Notes: generated from the sequence alone by a model not told the origin. Shown: positions 15,469 through 24,637, numbered from the stretch's first letter. The stretch: DNA of 37,914 bases from Nostoc linckia FACHB-104 (GCF_014696615.1 NZ_JACJQJ010000079.1:1-37914), one strand, 5' to 3'. A program made the numbers and translations.

Positions 15469-16641
15469 ATGATTAACCAAATTACAATTGCTATCCTCGG
15501 TGTTGGGCGTTGGGGAGTGCATTTGCTACGGAATTTTTTAGAACATCCCCAAGTACGGATTGGTGCGGTTGTAGACCCCAACCCGGAAAGATTAGCAGCC
15601 GTACAACGGCAATATAAATTAGATGAAAATGTATTATTAACAACCGATTGGCAGGATATCAAGCAAGTACCAGATTTAAAGGCAGTGGCGATCGCAACTC
15701 CAGCTACTACTCATTATCACTTGATTAAAGATGCCTTGAATCAGGGATACCATGTTTTAGCAGAAAAGCCTTTAACTCTAGATCCTGCAGAATGTCAGGA
15801 ACTTTGCGAGTTAGCACAGCAACGGCATTTAATATTGATGGTAGATCACACATATTTATTTCACCCAGCCGTCGAACAAGGACAAGCTGTAGTTCAGGCT
15901 GGTAAATTAGGTGATTTACGCTACGGCTACGCCACCCGCACTCATTTAGGGCCAGTCCGCCAAGATGTTGATGCACTATGGGATTTAGCAATTCACGATA
16001 TTGCTATTTTTAACAATTGGCTAGGTCAATTACCAGTAAAAGTGCAAGCAACTGGTACAGTTTGGCTACAAAATGACAAACCCAACCACAGCCATTCTCC
16101 CTCATCCCCCTCATCTCCCTCATCCCTCCACCCAGGACTTGCTGACTTAGTCTGGGTGATGCTGACATACGCAGATGGCTTTCAAGCCTATATTCATCTC
16201 TGCTGGCTAAATACCGATAAACAAAGACGGTTAGCGGTTGTGGGTAATCGTGGTAGCTTGATTTTCGATGAAATGTCTAGCCAATCGCCTTTAACGTTAT
16301 TAAATGGGGAATTAGAATATCAAAACAATCAATTTCTGCCTCTTAATCAAAGTCACGAGACATTGCAAGTAGAAAAAGGCGAACCCTTACAGCGAGTTTG
16401 CGATCGCTTTATTACTTGTATCTTCCACAATACTCCCCCCATTGTGTCATCTGGCTGGGTTGGCGCAGAGTTAGTAGAAATTCTCGCCGCGCTGACAGCC
16501 TCTCTTCAACAAGGTGGACAACCTATGTTTCTCAAACCTAAGAACAAGGGATTAGAAGTTGAAGACTCGATACTCAAGAGTGGGAACTGGGTATTAGAGA
16601 CTGAGGATTGCAGGTTAGAGGACAAGGAAAAAATTACCTAA
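15469..16641 (+). CDS. Gfo/Idh/MocA family NAD(P)-dependent oxidoreductase
   Basis: A 390-residue sugar-type dehydrogenase. Residues 5-80 form a Rossmann fold with the dinucleotide-binding GVGRWGVHLL; the catalytic/nucleotide EKP motif is at 99-101 (LAEKPLTLDP) and a likely catalytic His is in WDLAIHDIAIF (H176). The C-terminal alpha/beta domain follows. Residues about 207-222 (HSHS, then PSSPSSPSSLHP) are encoded by a nine-base STRR, so this loop is a repeat-born insertion. The last 25 residues are acidic and also look loosely repetitive. Substrate unknown; relatives act on UDP-sugars or inositol. It ends nine bases from the end of the convergent histidine kinase gene. Confidence 0.85.
   Translation: MINQITIAILGVGRWGVHLLRNFLEHPQVRIGAVVDPNPERLAAVQRQYKLDENVLLTTDWQDIKQVPDLKAVAIATPATTHYHLIKDALNQGYHVLAEKPLTLDPAECQELCELAQQRHLILMVDHTYLFHPAVEQGQAVVQAGKLGDLRYGYATRTHLGPVRQDVDALWDLAIHDIAIFNNWLGQLPVKVQATGTVWLQNDKPNHSHSPSSPSSPSSLHPGLADLVWVMLTYADGFQAYIHLCWLNTDKQRRLAVVGNRGSLIFDEMSSQSPLTLLNGELEYQNNQFLPLNQSHETLQVEKGEPLQRVCDRFITCIFHNTPPIVSSGWVGAELVEILAALTASLQQGGQPMFLKPKNKGLEVEDSILKSGNWVLETEDCRLEDKEKIT
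16087..16131 (+). repeat. Nine-base STRR inside the Gfo/Idh coding region
   Basis: Tandem CTCATCTCC / CTCATCCCC units in frame, coding Ser-Pro-Ser triplets. The same nonamer occurs between genes at 19858-19893 and 24728-24768, so a non-coding repeat seems to have inserted or grown within this gene without breaking the frame. Confidence 0.65.
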
Positions 16642-16650
16642 TCACCTTTC

Positions 16651-18777
16651 TTACCGTTCCACAACAGTGCCATTAGCACAAGTTTCTCCCGCAGTTCGGC
16701 CAGAAAAAATACTTTGTGGCGTTAACAAAGTCAATTGGCAAGTATTTTCTAAAAGCGGCAGTTTGTCTTTAGTTTCGTCTATCTCTGTTGTGGGAGATTC
16801 TTCAATTTCTGTAGCTTCTAGTAGCGGTTCTGCTTGGAGATTAACATAGCCATTAACTTCGCTTTTTACCTCATCTGCAGTGGGGATTTCAATATCCTCT
16901 AAATTTTCTTTTTCTTCTGGAGGAGATAATAGAGCAATATCAATTAAAGGCAACGCGATCGTGACTGTTGTACCTTGATTAATTCCCGCACTTGTGAGAG
17001 TAATCGTACCTTTCATGAGTTCGATTAAGTTGCGTGAAATCGCCAACCCTAATCCTGTACCTTCTATTTTGCGTGTACTGGCACCATCTACCATCACAAA
17101 GGGGCGAAATAGCTTGTGCTGTTGGGCGGGATCAATCCCCATGCCTGTATCTGTGACATGAATTAACACCTGAGATTGATCATTATTTGATTGCATTTCA
17201 CAAGCGATCGTAATGCTTCCTTGTTCGGTGAATTTAGTTGCATTACCAATAACATTAATTAATACTTGCTTCAGTTTGGCTGCGTCTGCTTTCACAGGAA
17301 TCAGTTCGCTACCCAAATCAGTTTTTAATTGCAAGCCTCTTTGTTGCACATTTACTGATTGAATATTGATCACTTCTAGCAATAATTTTCGTAGGTCAAG
17401 CGGTTCTGTAACTACAGAAAGTTTACCTGCTTCAATTTTAGAAATGTCGAGCAAATCATTAATAATTCCTAATAAATGAATCGCTGTTTCATCGGCACGC
17501 TTGAGAAATTCCATTTCCTCTTCCCGGTTGTCACACAAACCATCATGAACCAGGCGTACACAATTAATAATAATATTTAGTGGATTTCGCAATTCATGGG
17601 AAGTTGTCGCTAAAAATTGGCTTTTAACTTGATTAGCAGTTTTTGCTTCTTTCCATGCAATTTCTAATTCTTCTGCCCAAGCTTTCAGCCTCTCAACCAT
17701 TTGGTCTAGGGCTTGTGCTAGTTGATTAAACTCCCGAATTTTAAAGTTATGGGGAACTGGTTGGGCAGTATGGTGGCTATAAATATTGAGTGCATAATCG
17801 CGTAATTCTTCTACAGGGTTGGCGAGATAAGGCGCTAAATACAAAGATGCTAATAAGCTGGCACCTATTAAGCCAACTGTTAAAACAATGAGGATCAGTT
17901 TGATTTCTTCTAAACCAAACAGAGCGCTATCTGTAGTAGTAACAGCTAAAACAAGCCATTTTTGCGGCGATTGTTCTTGAAGAGGATTGCTAATTATTTT
18001 ATAACCAGCTAATAGTTCTTTTCCTTCTTTAAAAGACAAATTTGTAGAGCCAGTTTCCCCGAGCGCAGTATTTTTAATTGTGTTTTGGAGTTGGGTAGCA
18101 TGACCATCTTCTTGAATATTACTGCCCACTCTTTCGGGTGATGGGTGCGCTAAAATTGTGCCATCTTCAGCAATGACTACCATCGAGCCTGTCAGCGATC
18201 CCGGCTGATGAGCAGTTTGTTGGTACAATGCCGACTGAAGACTTAAGCTATAAAGTAATTTACCCCCTTGATCGTACACTGGGGCGGTCAGTAATAATTG
18301 CAATTGATTTTTAGCATCTCTTGTACCAGTTGTTCCTAGCTTAGGCGGTAAAACTACCTTAATATCAACTCCTTGGCTAGGGACAAATGAATTTTCTTCT
18401 CCTATAGGTTTGCCATCACAACTACTAGCAACAATTTTGTTGGTTTGTAAATTTTTTAATTGAATACAATCAATTTTAGCTGGTAGTTGTTGTGATATTT
18501 TAGTTAAAAATTCTTCTGTTTCAGCTGGTAAAGCAGACTGTATAACTTGTGTTTTGCTAATAATCAGCAAACTAGTCTTCAGGGTAGCGATCGCATCTGC
18601 AATCTTCTCCCCTTTCATCACAGCGCTTTCTGTTAAATTCTGTTTAGCAGTTTTTAATAGGCTATTACGCGCCTTATTTAAGGCGACGATTTCACCTATC
18701 AATAACACTGGCACAAACACCAGCAAAATTCTTGTTAATAATATACGCCGAAAGGATGATTGACGGAACTTAGCCAT
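16651..18777 (-). CDS. Membrane histidine kinase with Cache-type sensor and HAMP
   Basis: A 708-residue two-component sensor kinase. A membrane segment at about 11-34, a periplasmic dCache-like ligand domain (35-290; IAEDGTILAHPSPERVGSN and GETGSTNL are typical), a second membrane segment (about 293-317), HAMP (318-370), a HisKA dimerisation domain with SHELRNPL (phosphoacceptor H394), and an HATPase domain with the N box NVIGNATKF, G1 DTGMGID and G2 GTGLGLAIS. A tail of about 90 residues after the ATPase is acidic, low in complexity, and ends with two Cys; it has no receiver domain. No response regulator lies nearby, so it is an orphan kinase. Start ATG 18777 fits directly before the first membrane segment. 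Confidence 0.88.
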   Translation of the reverse strand: MAKFRQSSFRRILLTRILLVFVPVLLIGEIVALNKARNSLLKTAKQNLTESAVMKGEKIADAIATLKTSLLIISKTQVIQSALPAETEEFLTKISQQLPAKIDCIQLKNLQTNKIVASSCDGKPIGEENSFVPSQGVDIKVVLPPKLGTTGTRDAKNQLQLLLTAPVYDQGGKLLYSLSLQSALYQQTAHQPGSLTGSMVVIAEDGTILAHPSPERVGSNIQEDGHATQLQNTIKNTALGETGSTNLSFKEGKELLAGYKIISNPLQEQSPQKWLVLAVTTTDSALFGLEEIKLILIVLTVGLIGASLLASLYLAPYLANPVEELRDYALNIYSHHTAQPVPHNFKIREFNQLAQALDQMVERLKAWAEELEIAWKEAKTANQVKSQFLATTSHELRNPLNIIINCVRLVHDGLCDNREEEMEFLKRADETAIHLLGIINDLLDISKIEAGKLSVVTEPLDLRKLLLEVINIQSVNVQQRGLQLKTDLGSELIPVKADAAKLKQVLINVIGNATKFTEQGSITIACEMQSNNDQSQVLIHVTDTGMGIDPAQQHKLFRPFVMVDGASTRKIEGTGLGLAISRNLIELMKGTITLTSAGINQGTTVTIALPLIDIALLSPPEEKENLEDIEIPTADEVKSEVNGYVNLQAEPLLEATEIEESPTTEIDETKDKLPLLENTCQLTLLTPQSIFSGRTAGETCANGTVVER

Positions 18778-19069
18778 CTAACGTCTCACTTCGCATCTGC
18801 AAACCACAACAGCCCAAGATATGCAATTAAACCAGCTAGATGAGACATTGTATTAAGTTATAACTACTTTATTGACAAATTCTAAAAATAACAAAGTCCG
18901 CATCTGCAAAATGAAACCTGGTATACCAAAACCCCCGGAGGTTAGATGTAAACAAGACTTGTGTTGCATATCTCTACAATAGGGAAATCACTAAACAGCA
19001 GCTTGCATATATGAATTTTTGGTAAATAACATACAGGCAAGAAAAAATTTTAAATCTCAAAGCAACTAA

Positions 19070-19762
19070 ATGGTGCAACATCGTCCTCATACCACAGTGG
19101 TTTTGGCAATGAGTGCAGATGGCAAGATAGCAGATTTCAGGCGATCGCCTGCTCGCTTCGGCTCAAAGGCTGATAAAGCACACCTGGAAAAACAAATCGC
19201 TGCCTCTGATGCCACTCTCTTCGGTGCCGGGACTCTCCGTGCATACGGTACTACATTAACCGTATCACATCCAACATTGCTGCAAAATCGAACACAAGCG
19301 GGCAAATCTACCCAGCCAGTTCATATAGTCATTACACAATCAAGTAACCTGAATCCGGAAATTCACTTTTTTCAACAACCTGTTCCACGTTGGTTGCTCA
19401 CGACTACAGCCGGGGCAAGTTTTTGGCGAGGACGCTCAGAGTTTGAGCAGATTTTAGTTTTTGAAACACCACAAGGCAAGATAGACCTTCTGGCCGCGTT
19501 GCAACACCTGGCACTTCTACATATAACACGCTTAGTGATACTGGGGGGCGGCGAATTAGTAGCTTCAATGTTGGAATTAGATTTAATAGATGAATTATGG
19601 TTAACCGTATGTCCACTGATTTTGGCTGGTGCTACCGCACCCACACCTGCGGAAAGTAACGGATTTCCTGCTAATTTAGCACCCCGCCTCGAACTTTTAG
19701 AGGTTAACCAGGTCGATCAGGAAGTGTTTTTACACTATCGCCTGCAACGACCAGCATCTTAG
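19070..19762 (+). CDS. RibD C-terminal domain (DHFR-like) reductase
   Basis: A 230-residue protein of the RibD-C/dihydrofolate-reductase-like fold. Family features: VVLAMSADGKIAD (strand 1 and substrate loop), then ASDATLFGAGTLRAYGTTLTV, and the NADPH-binding GGGELVASMLELDLIDELWLTVCPLILAGATAPT. In riboflavin synthesis this domain reduces the 5-amino-6-ribosylaminouracil phosphate intermediate. The deaminase half of bifunctional RibD is absent, so it is either a separate reductase or a paralogue with another substrate. Not linked to other rib genes here. The next gene follows after a repeat-filled gap. Confidence 0.8.
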   Translation: MVQHRPHTTVVLAMSADGKIADFRRSPARFGSKADKAHLEKQIAASDATLFGAGTLRAYGTTLTVSHPTLLQNRTQAGKSTQPVHIVITQSSNLNPEIHFFQQPVPRWLLTTTAGASFWRGRSEFEQILVFETPQGKIDLLAALQHLALLHITRLVILGGGELVASMLELDLIDELWLTVCPLILAGATAPTPAESNGFPANLAPRLELLEVNQVDQEVFLHYRLQRPAS

Positions 19763-19794
19763 ATTACCCTAAAAAAGATTGGGTATTGGAAATT

Positions 19795-19895
19795 GGGCAT
19801 GGGGCATAGGGCATGGGCCATAGGGCATTGGTAATTGCTAATAGTAATTTTCCCATCTCCCTCATCTCCCTCATCTTCCTCATCTTCTTCATCCC
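19795..19895. repeat. STRR block: GGGCATR heptamers then CTCATCTCC nonamers
   Basis: About five GGGCATA/GGGCATG units, then four nine-base CTCATCTTC-like units to 19895. The block keeps a reading frame open upstream of the next gene but does not code for a plausible N-terminus. Confidence 0.7.
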
Positions 19896-19944
19896 CAGTA
19901 TCCGATCCCCAATCCCCACCCCCCAGTCCCCATTCCCTAAGACG

Positions 19945-21126
19945 ATGGTAGAAAAACTGAAACCTCGCTATTCTATTGCTTGGATCAGCAAAATTGCTGA
20001 GATACCTCAAGAAGCTTGGGATGCTTTAGCATTACCACTTAAAACTCCGTTTTTAGAGTGGGAGTGGCTCAATAATCTAGAAACATCTCACAGTGCTACC
20101 AGGAAAACTGGTTGGTTACCAAATCACTTAACCTTATGGCGCGACAGAACACTGATTGCGGCGGCTCCACTTTATTTAAAAGGACATAGTGCGGGAGAAT
20201 TTGTCTTCGATCACCAATGGGCAAGTTTAGCTGAACGCATTGGGGTAGACTATTACCCGAAATTGTTGGGTATGACACCATTTACTCCAGCTGAAGGCTA
20301 TCGCTTTTTAATTGCACCTGGCGAAGATGAAGATGAAATTACAGCCATGATGGTGCATGAGATTGATTCTTTCTGTTCCCAAAATCACATCTCTGGGTGT
20401 CATTTTCTTTATGTCGATCCCGAATGGCGTGCTGTGCTAGAACGGCAAGGTTTTAGCAGTTGGTTGCATCACAGTTACATTTGGGAAAATGGTGGATTTA
20501 AGAATTTTGATGATTACCTAGCTGTATTCAACGCCAATCAACGCCGCAATATTAAGCGGGAACGCAAAGCAGTTGAAAAAGCTGGTTTAACACTGCAACC
20601 ACTGACGGGTGATGAAATTCCCCATTCTTTGTTTCCCCTGATGTACCAGTTCTATGCCGATACCTGTGATAAGTTCGGTTGGTGGGGTAGTAAATACCTG
20701 ACAAAACGCTTTTTTGAGCAATTACATAGCAATTATCGTCATCGAGTCGTGTTTTTCCCTGCTTATAGCCAGCAAGATCATCGTCACCCCATAGGAATGT
20801 CTTTTTGTTTATATAAAGGTGATAGATTATATGGTCGCTATTGGGGCAGTTTTCAAGAAATAGATTGCCTACATTTTGATGCTTGCTATTACTCGCCGAT
20901 TGAGTGGGCGATCGCTCATGATATCCAAATGTTTGATCCTGGCGCTGGTGGAAGACACAAAAAACGGCGCGGCTTTCCCGCCAAGCCAAATCACAGTTTG
21001 CACCGCTTTTACAACGCCCGTTTAGAGCAAATTTTACTGCCTTATATTCGGGAAGTTAATCAACTCGAACAGCAAGAAATTGAAGCGATGAATGCTGAGT
21101 TACCTTTTAGTAACCAAAATGATTAG
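19945..21126 (+). CDS. FemAB-like GNAT protein (COG3146 type)
   Basis: A 393-residue protein of the family annotated as peptidoglycan biosynthesis / GNAT (COG3146). Signs: PFLEWEWLNNLETSHSATRKTGWLPNHLTLWRDRTLIAAAPLYLK near the N-terminus, then GCHFLYVDPEWRAVLERQGFS, FNANQRRNIKRERKAVEKAGL, and RLYGRYWGSFQEIDCLHFDACYYSPIEWAIAHDIQMFDPGAGGRHKKRRGFPA, all typical of the family. The role is not established; relatives may add amino acids to cell-wall or lipid acceptors. The frame opens at 19813, but the first 44 codons fall in the STRR block, so the ATG at 19945 (MVEKLKPRYS) is the start. It is followed after 104 bases by DUF4346. Confidence 0.8.
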   Translation: MVEKLKPRYSIAWISKIAEIPQEAWDALALPLKTPFLEWEWLNNLETSHSATRKTGWLPNHLTLWRDRTLIAAAPLYLKGHSAGEFVFDHQWASLAERIGVDYYPKLLGMTPFTPAEGYRFLIAPGEDEDEITAMMVHEIDSFCSQNHISGCHFLYVDPEWRAVLERQGFSSWLHHSYIWENGGFKNFDDYLAVFNANQRRNIKRERKAVEKAGLTLQPLTGDEIPHSLFPLMYQFYADTCDKFGWWGSKYLTKRFFEQLHSNYRHRVVFFPAYSQQDHRHPIGMSFCLYKGDRLYGRYWGSFQEIDCLHFDACYYSPIEWAIAHDIQMFDPGAGGRHKKRRGFPAKPNHSLHRFYNARLEQILLPYIREVNQLEQQEIEAMNAELPFSNQND

Positions 21127-21230
21127 CCATCAGAAATGGCAAAATTACGCAGAATCTACAGGAAGTGATGAACGGAAGAATTACACTGGAAATGAAGTAG
21201 AAAAAAATTTGCAGAAATCTGATTTAAAAA

Positions 21231-21620
21231 ATGACTATGGATTTGATGGTAGAAGACTTGGCTGTAATTGACGATCAGCTTTCTCAGCGTCATATTGACC
21301 TTGACCCTAGCGGATATTTCATTATCTACTTGGATCGAGAAGCAAAGTTAATTTATGCCAAGCATTTTACAAATGTAATTGATGAGCGTGGTTTAGCTGT
21401 AGATCCCGAAACCGGGAAGGTAATTCCGGCTAAAGGCAAAGTCCAAAGAACTCATACAACTGTATTTAGTGGGAGAACAGCCAAAGAACTTTCCGTCAAA
21501 ATATTTGAAGAAACTCAGCCCTGTCCGGTCAGTTTTTTAGACCATGCAGCCTATTTAGGTAGAGAATTTGTACGGGCTGAGGTCGCTTTAGTGACAGGGC
21601 AAGAGTACATTCAAGATTAA
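21231..21620 (+). CDS. DUF4346 domain protein
   Basis: A 129-residue protein, essentially one DUF4346 domain: DLDPSGYFIIYLDREAKLIYAKHFTNVIDERGLAVDPETGKVIPAKG, then SGRTAKELSVKIFE and a closing LDHAAYLGREFVRAE. The domain is common in cyanobacteria, alone or at the end of pterin-binding (dihydropteroate synthase-related) proteins; its function is not known. Cytoplasmic, no membrane segment. Same strand as the FemAB-like gene and likely cotranscribed. Confidence 0.75.
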   Translation: MTMDLMVEDLAVIDDQLSQRHIDLDPSGYFIIYLDREAKLIYAKHFTNVIDERGLAVDPETGKVIPAKGKVQRTHTTVFSGRTAKELSVKIFEETQPCPVSFLDHAAYLGREFVRAEVALVTGQEYIQD

Positions 21621-21632
21621 ACTAAAATGCTA

Positions 21633-21677
21633 ATTGTTGACCGTTAACAATTGACGGTTAACAGTCAACAGTCAACT
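21633..21677. repeat. STRR of GTTGACC/CAGTCAA type
   Basis: Runs of GTTGACCGTTAAC and CAACAGTCAAC-like heptamers, self-complementary in parts, between the convergent DUF4346 and psb32 genes. It may serve as a terminator for both. Confidence 0.6.
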
Positions 21678-21678
21678 A

Positions 21679-22422
21679 TTAACCATTATTCGATGGTTGA
21701 TTAACTTGGTAAAGATAGTAAGTTGCCATTGGGATCACAGTAGCGGCAATTAATAGCCCTACCACCCAAGCAGTAGCATTACCTTTATCCTTGTTAGTTT
21801 CTTCTGCTGTCTTGAATGTGCCTTCTACCTGCACATTCTCAACTATTTTTGGCGGGCCGGGATCGGTTTCTCCAGAGAGAACGGCGACTAGGCGATCGCT
21901 CGCATCTAAAAATGCTTGGTTGTATTTGTTACCATCGCGTAATGGTGCCATTAGGGTTTCAGAAGCTACACTCTCAGCAATAGAGTCTGTCAGTAAAGAC
22001 TTGACTTTATCGCCTGTAATAATAGCTGTACCATTTGTCACCGTGTCAATTACTAATAAAGTTTGATTGGCTTGTGCTTCTTTGCTGGGAAACCACTTTT
22101 CAAACAACGCTTTGGCGAAACTTTCTGGTGTTTCCCCATAGTCAAGTCGGCGGATGGTGACTATTCTGGTTTCGTATCCAGTTTGTTTTGCTAAATCCGA
22201 TAAAGTGCTGCTAATCTTACCTTCATTGATCCGGCTAATCGCATCTGCTTCATCTACTACCCAGGTGCTATTATCAGCAGCTAGGTCAGGTATTTGATAT
22301 GCACCAGTAGCTAACGCCGATGGTACAACTAAAAAAGAAACAAGAGCGATCGCTATTAAGGGCAGAATTAGCCTAATGAGGTATTTTTGGATGATAAAGA
22401 CTTGGTTGAGGAGCTGTTTCAT
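21679..22422 (-). CDS. psb32: TPM-domain photosystem II repair protein Psb32
   Basis: A 247-residue thylakoid/membrane protein. An N-terminal signal sequence (LIRLILPLIAIALVSFLVVPSALA) is followed by a TPM domain (about 40-185; YQIPDLAADNSTWVVDEADAIS, TGYETRIVTIRRLDYGETPESFAKALFEKWF, then NQTLLVIDTVTNGTAIITG), and a C-terminal membrane helix (AWVVGLLIAATVIPMATYYLY). This layout is that of Psb32, which protects photosystem II from photodamage and speeds its repair. The frame starts upstream, but ATG 22422 (MKQLLN) with AAGG eight bases before it is the better start. STRR after the stop separates it from DUF4346. Confidence 0.85.
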   Translation of the reverse strand: MKQLLNQVFIIQKYLIRLILPLIAIALVSFLVVPSALATGAYQIPDLAADNSTWVVDEADAISRINEGKISSTLSDLAKQTGYETRIVTIRRLDYGETPESFAKALFEKWFPSKEAQANQTLLVIDTVTNGTAIITGDKVKSLLTDSIAESVASETLMAPLRDGNKYNQAFLDASDRLVAVLSGETDPGPPKIVENVQVEGTFKTAEETNKDKGNATAWVVGLLIAATVIPMATYYLYQVNQPSNNG

Positions 22423-22588
22423 TGGATAAACCTTAAGACAGACTTGCACCAAAAATACTACACAACCAATGTCAAAATCACCTGGTTGATAGGTTTTTAC
22501 ATAGGGAAGTTTCTCCTACACCCCAAAGATAGATTTTATTAAGGAAATTTTTGTGGCTTAGTTACGGGCTAACTACCAACAAGAAACA

Positions 22589-22623
22589 CCGCCCAATTTA
22601 GGGATTTATCTAAAATTGGGCGG
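22589..22623. other. Hairpin upstream of psb32
   Basis: An 11-base perfect stem CCGCCCAATTT / AAATTGGGCGG with a 13-base loop, about 167 bases upstream of the psb32 start. No T-run follows. Confidence 0.5.
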
Positions 22624-22748
22624 AATTTGCAAACCATGACGGCATAATATCACGTAATTGGCATTTATTGTCAAATAGCTAAGTTTATTTAATATTTGCG
22701 GCTTTTAGCCTGCTTAATCCTCACCAAGGTAATATCTGCATTTTGCTG

Positions 22749-23013
22749 AGAGTGAGGATTTGTGCTTTTTTGCTATGTTTTTGAGAAAACATAAATCATA
22801 AAAATTGTGCTACAGCATTGAAACAAAACTTGAGGAGCAACATAGAAGCGATCGCTCTTTTACTTCTTTTAACGCCGTTCAAATTCTGGGCGAGACAGGC
22901 GATCGCCACTTTGAAGCGGTGGTAGATTTCGTTGTGGCGAATTGGATTGTATTTCGGGTGAGTACTCTCTAACCATTTGCCAATCCTCAAAGTTGCCGAA
23001 TCATCCTCACTCT
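22749..23013. mobile_element. Possible MITE-like element or transposon remnant
   Basis: An 11-base terminal inverted repeat AGAGTGAGGAT (22749-22759) / ATCCTCACTCT (23003-23013) bounds about 265 bases. A further inverted copy AATCCTCAC lies just outside at 22716-22724. Inside, a minus-strand open frame of 64 codons (22796-22990) resembles no family I know and may be a fragment. The remaining gap 22760-23111 has no other feature apart from HIP1 octamers. Confidence 0.35.
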
Positions 23014-23111
23014 AGCAAAGCTGTGAATGAAGAAAAAGAGATTAATTTACACTGCTAAACTTGTAGCTAAAGGCAACTAAGCGTTAGCAAAAAAGCAAGA
23101 GGAAAAGTTTA

Positions 23112-23675
23112 ATGAATACTGTTGTCCTCAATCTCGAACCGATTGCTCATTTAACTGATGAGCAATTTTATCAATTATGTATTGCTAATCAAGATTTAAG
23201 CTTAGAAATGAATGCAGCAGGAGAATTAATCATTGTGCCACCAGTAGGAGGAGAAAGCGGAAATCAAGAAGCCGAACTAATCACCGATTTAGAAATCTGG
23301 AACCGTCAAGCTAAATTAGGTAAGGTTTTTAGTTCTTCAACTATTTTTATTCTGCCAAATGGTGCTAAACGTTCCCCTGATGCAGCTTGGGTAAAGTTGG
23401 AACGCTGGGAAGCTTTAACACCAGAACAGCGAAAAAAATTTCCGCCACTTGTACCTGATTTTGCCATTGAACTGCGTTCTGAAACAGATAGGCTAAAAAC
23501 TCTGCAAGACAAAATGCAGGAATACATAGAAAATGGTTTGCATTTAGGTTGGCTGATTAATCCTCAAGACGCAAGAGTAGAAATTTATCGCCTCAATCAA
23601 GCTGTAGAAATTTTACAAATGCCAGCAATTCTTTCTGGAGAAGATATATTACCTGGGTTTGAGTTGCAAGTTTAG
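23112..23675 (+). CDS. Uma2 family endonuclease (DUF820)
   Basis: A 187-residue PD-(D/E)XK-fold protein of the Uma2 family, very expanded in cyanobacteria. Seen: LTDEQFYQLCIANQDLSLEMNAAGELIIVPPVGGESG, then LPNGAKRSPDAAWV, and the catalytic-core PDFAIELRSETDRLKTLQDKMQEYIENGLHLGWLINPQDARVEIYR, where Asp and Glu of the PDFAIEL strand are the usual metal ligands. The biological role of the family is unsettled. A ribosome binding site GAGGAAAA is about seven bases before ATG 23112. Confidence 0.9.
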   Translation: MNTVVLNLEPIAHLTDEQFYQLCIANQDLSLEMNAAGELIIVPPVGGESGNQEAELITDLEIWNRQAKLGKVFSSSTIFILPNGAKRSPDAAWVKLERWEALTPEQRKKFPPLVPDFAIELRSETDRLKTLQDKMQEYIENGLHLGWLINPQDARVEIYRLNQAVEILQMPAILSGEDILPGFELQV

Positions 23676-23775
23676 CTAATAAAAAAGGCTAAAGTATCAA
23701 GTCTAAAGTCTGAAATGAAGAAACTGATAAGCTAATGCGCGCCTAAATTGCATAAATACTAATCAAGGTTGTTAA

Positions 23776-23813
23776 CTGTTGACGGTTGACTGTTAACGCT
23801 CAACCGTCAACAG
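23776..23813. repeat. STRR-born perfect hairpin
   Basis: CTGTTGACGGTTGA (23776-23789) pairs perfectly with TCAACCGTCAACAG (23800-23813) around a 10-base loop. It stands between uma2-like and surE genes, both plus strand, and could end the first. Confidence 0.7.
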
Positions 23814-23956
23814 CCCTCACGATGGATTGTGCAACTTAAAAGCAGAATAGCTTACAAGTAAGGCAATGGAATCGGTTGCAGGAGATGATTAGACTCTAGC
23901 GGCGGTTGGCGATAAAATTCCATAGCAATTGATGCTTGGCTCATCAGATAAATTTT

Positions 23957-24637
23957 ATGACTATCATCCTCACTAACGACGACGGTATCGATGCTCCTGG
24001 AATTAAAGCGCTGCACAAAGCTGTCAAAGACAAAAATGTAATTATTGCTGCGCCAAGAGATCATCAATCTGGCTGTGGACATCAAGTTACCACAACTCGC
24101 CCCATCACCCTCCAGCGACGTTCGGAAACTGAATATGCGATCGCAGGTACTCCCGCTGATTGTGTGAGAATTGCCATATCACAAATTAGTGAAGATATTA
24201 AATTTGTGTTGTCGGGAATTAATGCTGGGGGAAACTTAGGCGTAGATGCCTATATTTCTGGTACTGTGGCGGCTGTGCGAGAAGCCGCGATGAATGGTAT
24301 CCCTGGAATTGCAATTTCTCACTATCGCAAAGCCAAGCAAAATTTTGACTGGGAATTTGCAGCCAAGTTAACATCTGAAGTTTTGGCTGATTTACTCCAG
24401 CGTCCCCTGGAACCTGGAACTTTTTGGAACGTCAATCTTCCACATCTACAACCAGGAGAACCAGAACCAGAAGTAGTTTTTTGCCAACCCTGCACCAAAG
24501 CTTTACCAATTAACTATCGAGCTGAAGGCGACGATTTTTATTATGTCGGCGAATATGGCAAACGCGATCGCACCCCTGGTAGCGATGTCGATGTCTGTTT
24601 TCGTGGGAACATTGCTGTTACCAAGCTAAGGGTGTAA
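23957..24637 (+). CDS. surE: 5'/3'-nucleotidase SurE
   Basis: A 226-residue metal-dependent phosphatase that dephosphorylates nucleoside 5'- and 3'-monophosphates. The N-terminal metal site TNDDG (D8, D9), the Ser in RDHQSGCGHQVT (S38), and the Asn site in SGINAGGNLGVDAYISGTVAAVREA are all present. The C-terminus GEYGKRDRTPGSDVDVCFRGNIAVTKL fits the usual PxTDxxA-like end of the family. ATG 23957 matches the standard N-terminus MTIILTNDDG; the frame runs seven codons further upstream. No operon partner is apparent. Confidence 0.93.
   Translation: MTIILTNDDGIDAPGIKALHKAVKDKNVIIAAPRDHQSGCGHQVTTTRPITLQRRSETEYAIAGTPADCVRIAISQISEDIKFVLSGINAGGNLGVDAYISGTVAAVREAAMNGIPGIAISHYRKAKQNFDWEFAAKLTSEVLADLLQRPLEPGTFWNVNLPHLQPGEPEPEVVFCQPCTKALPINYRAEGDDFYYVGEYGKRDRTPGSDVDVCFRGNIAVTKLRV

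Noticed and set aside
22796-22990. 64-codon minus-strand frame as a transposase fragment
   Set aside because: No DDE, HUH or other transposase motif is visible; only the flanking inverted repeats suggest mobility.
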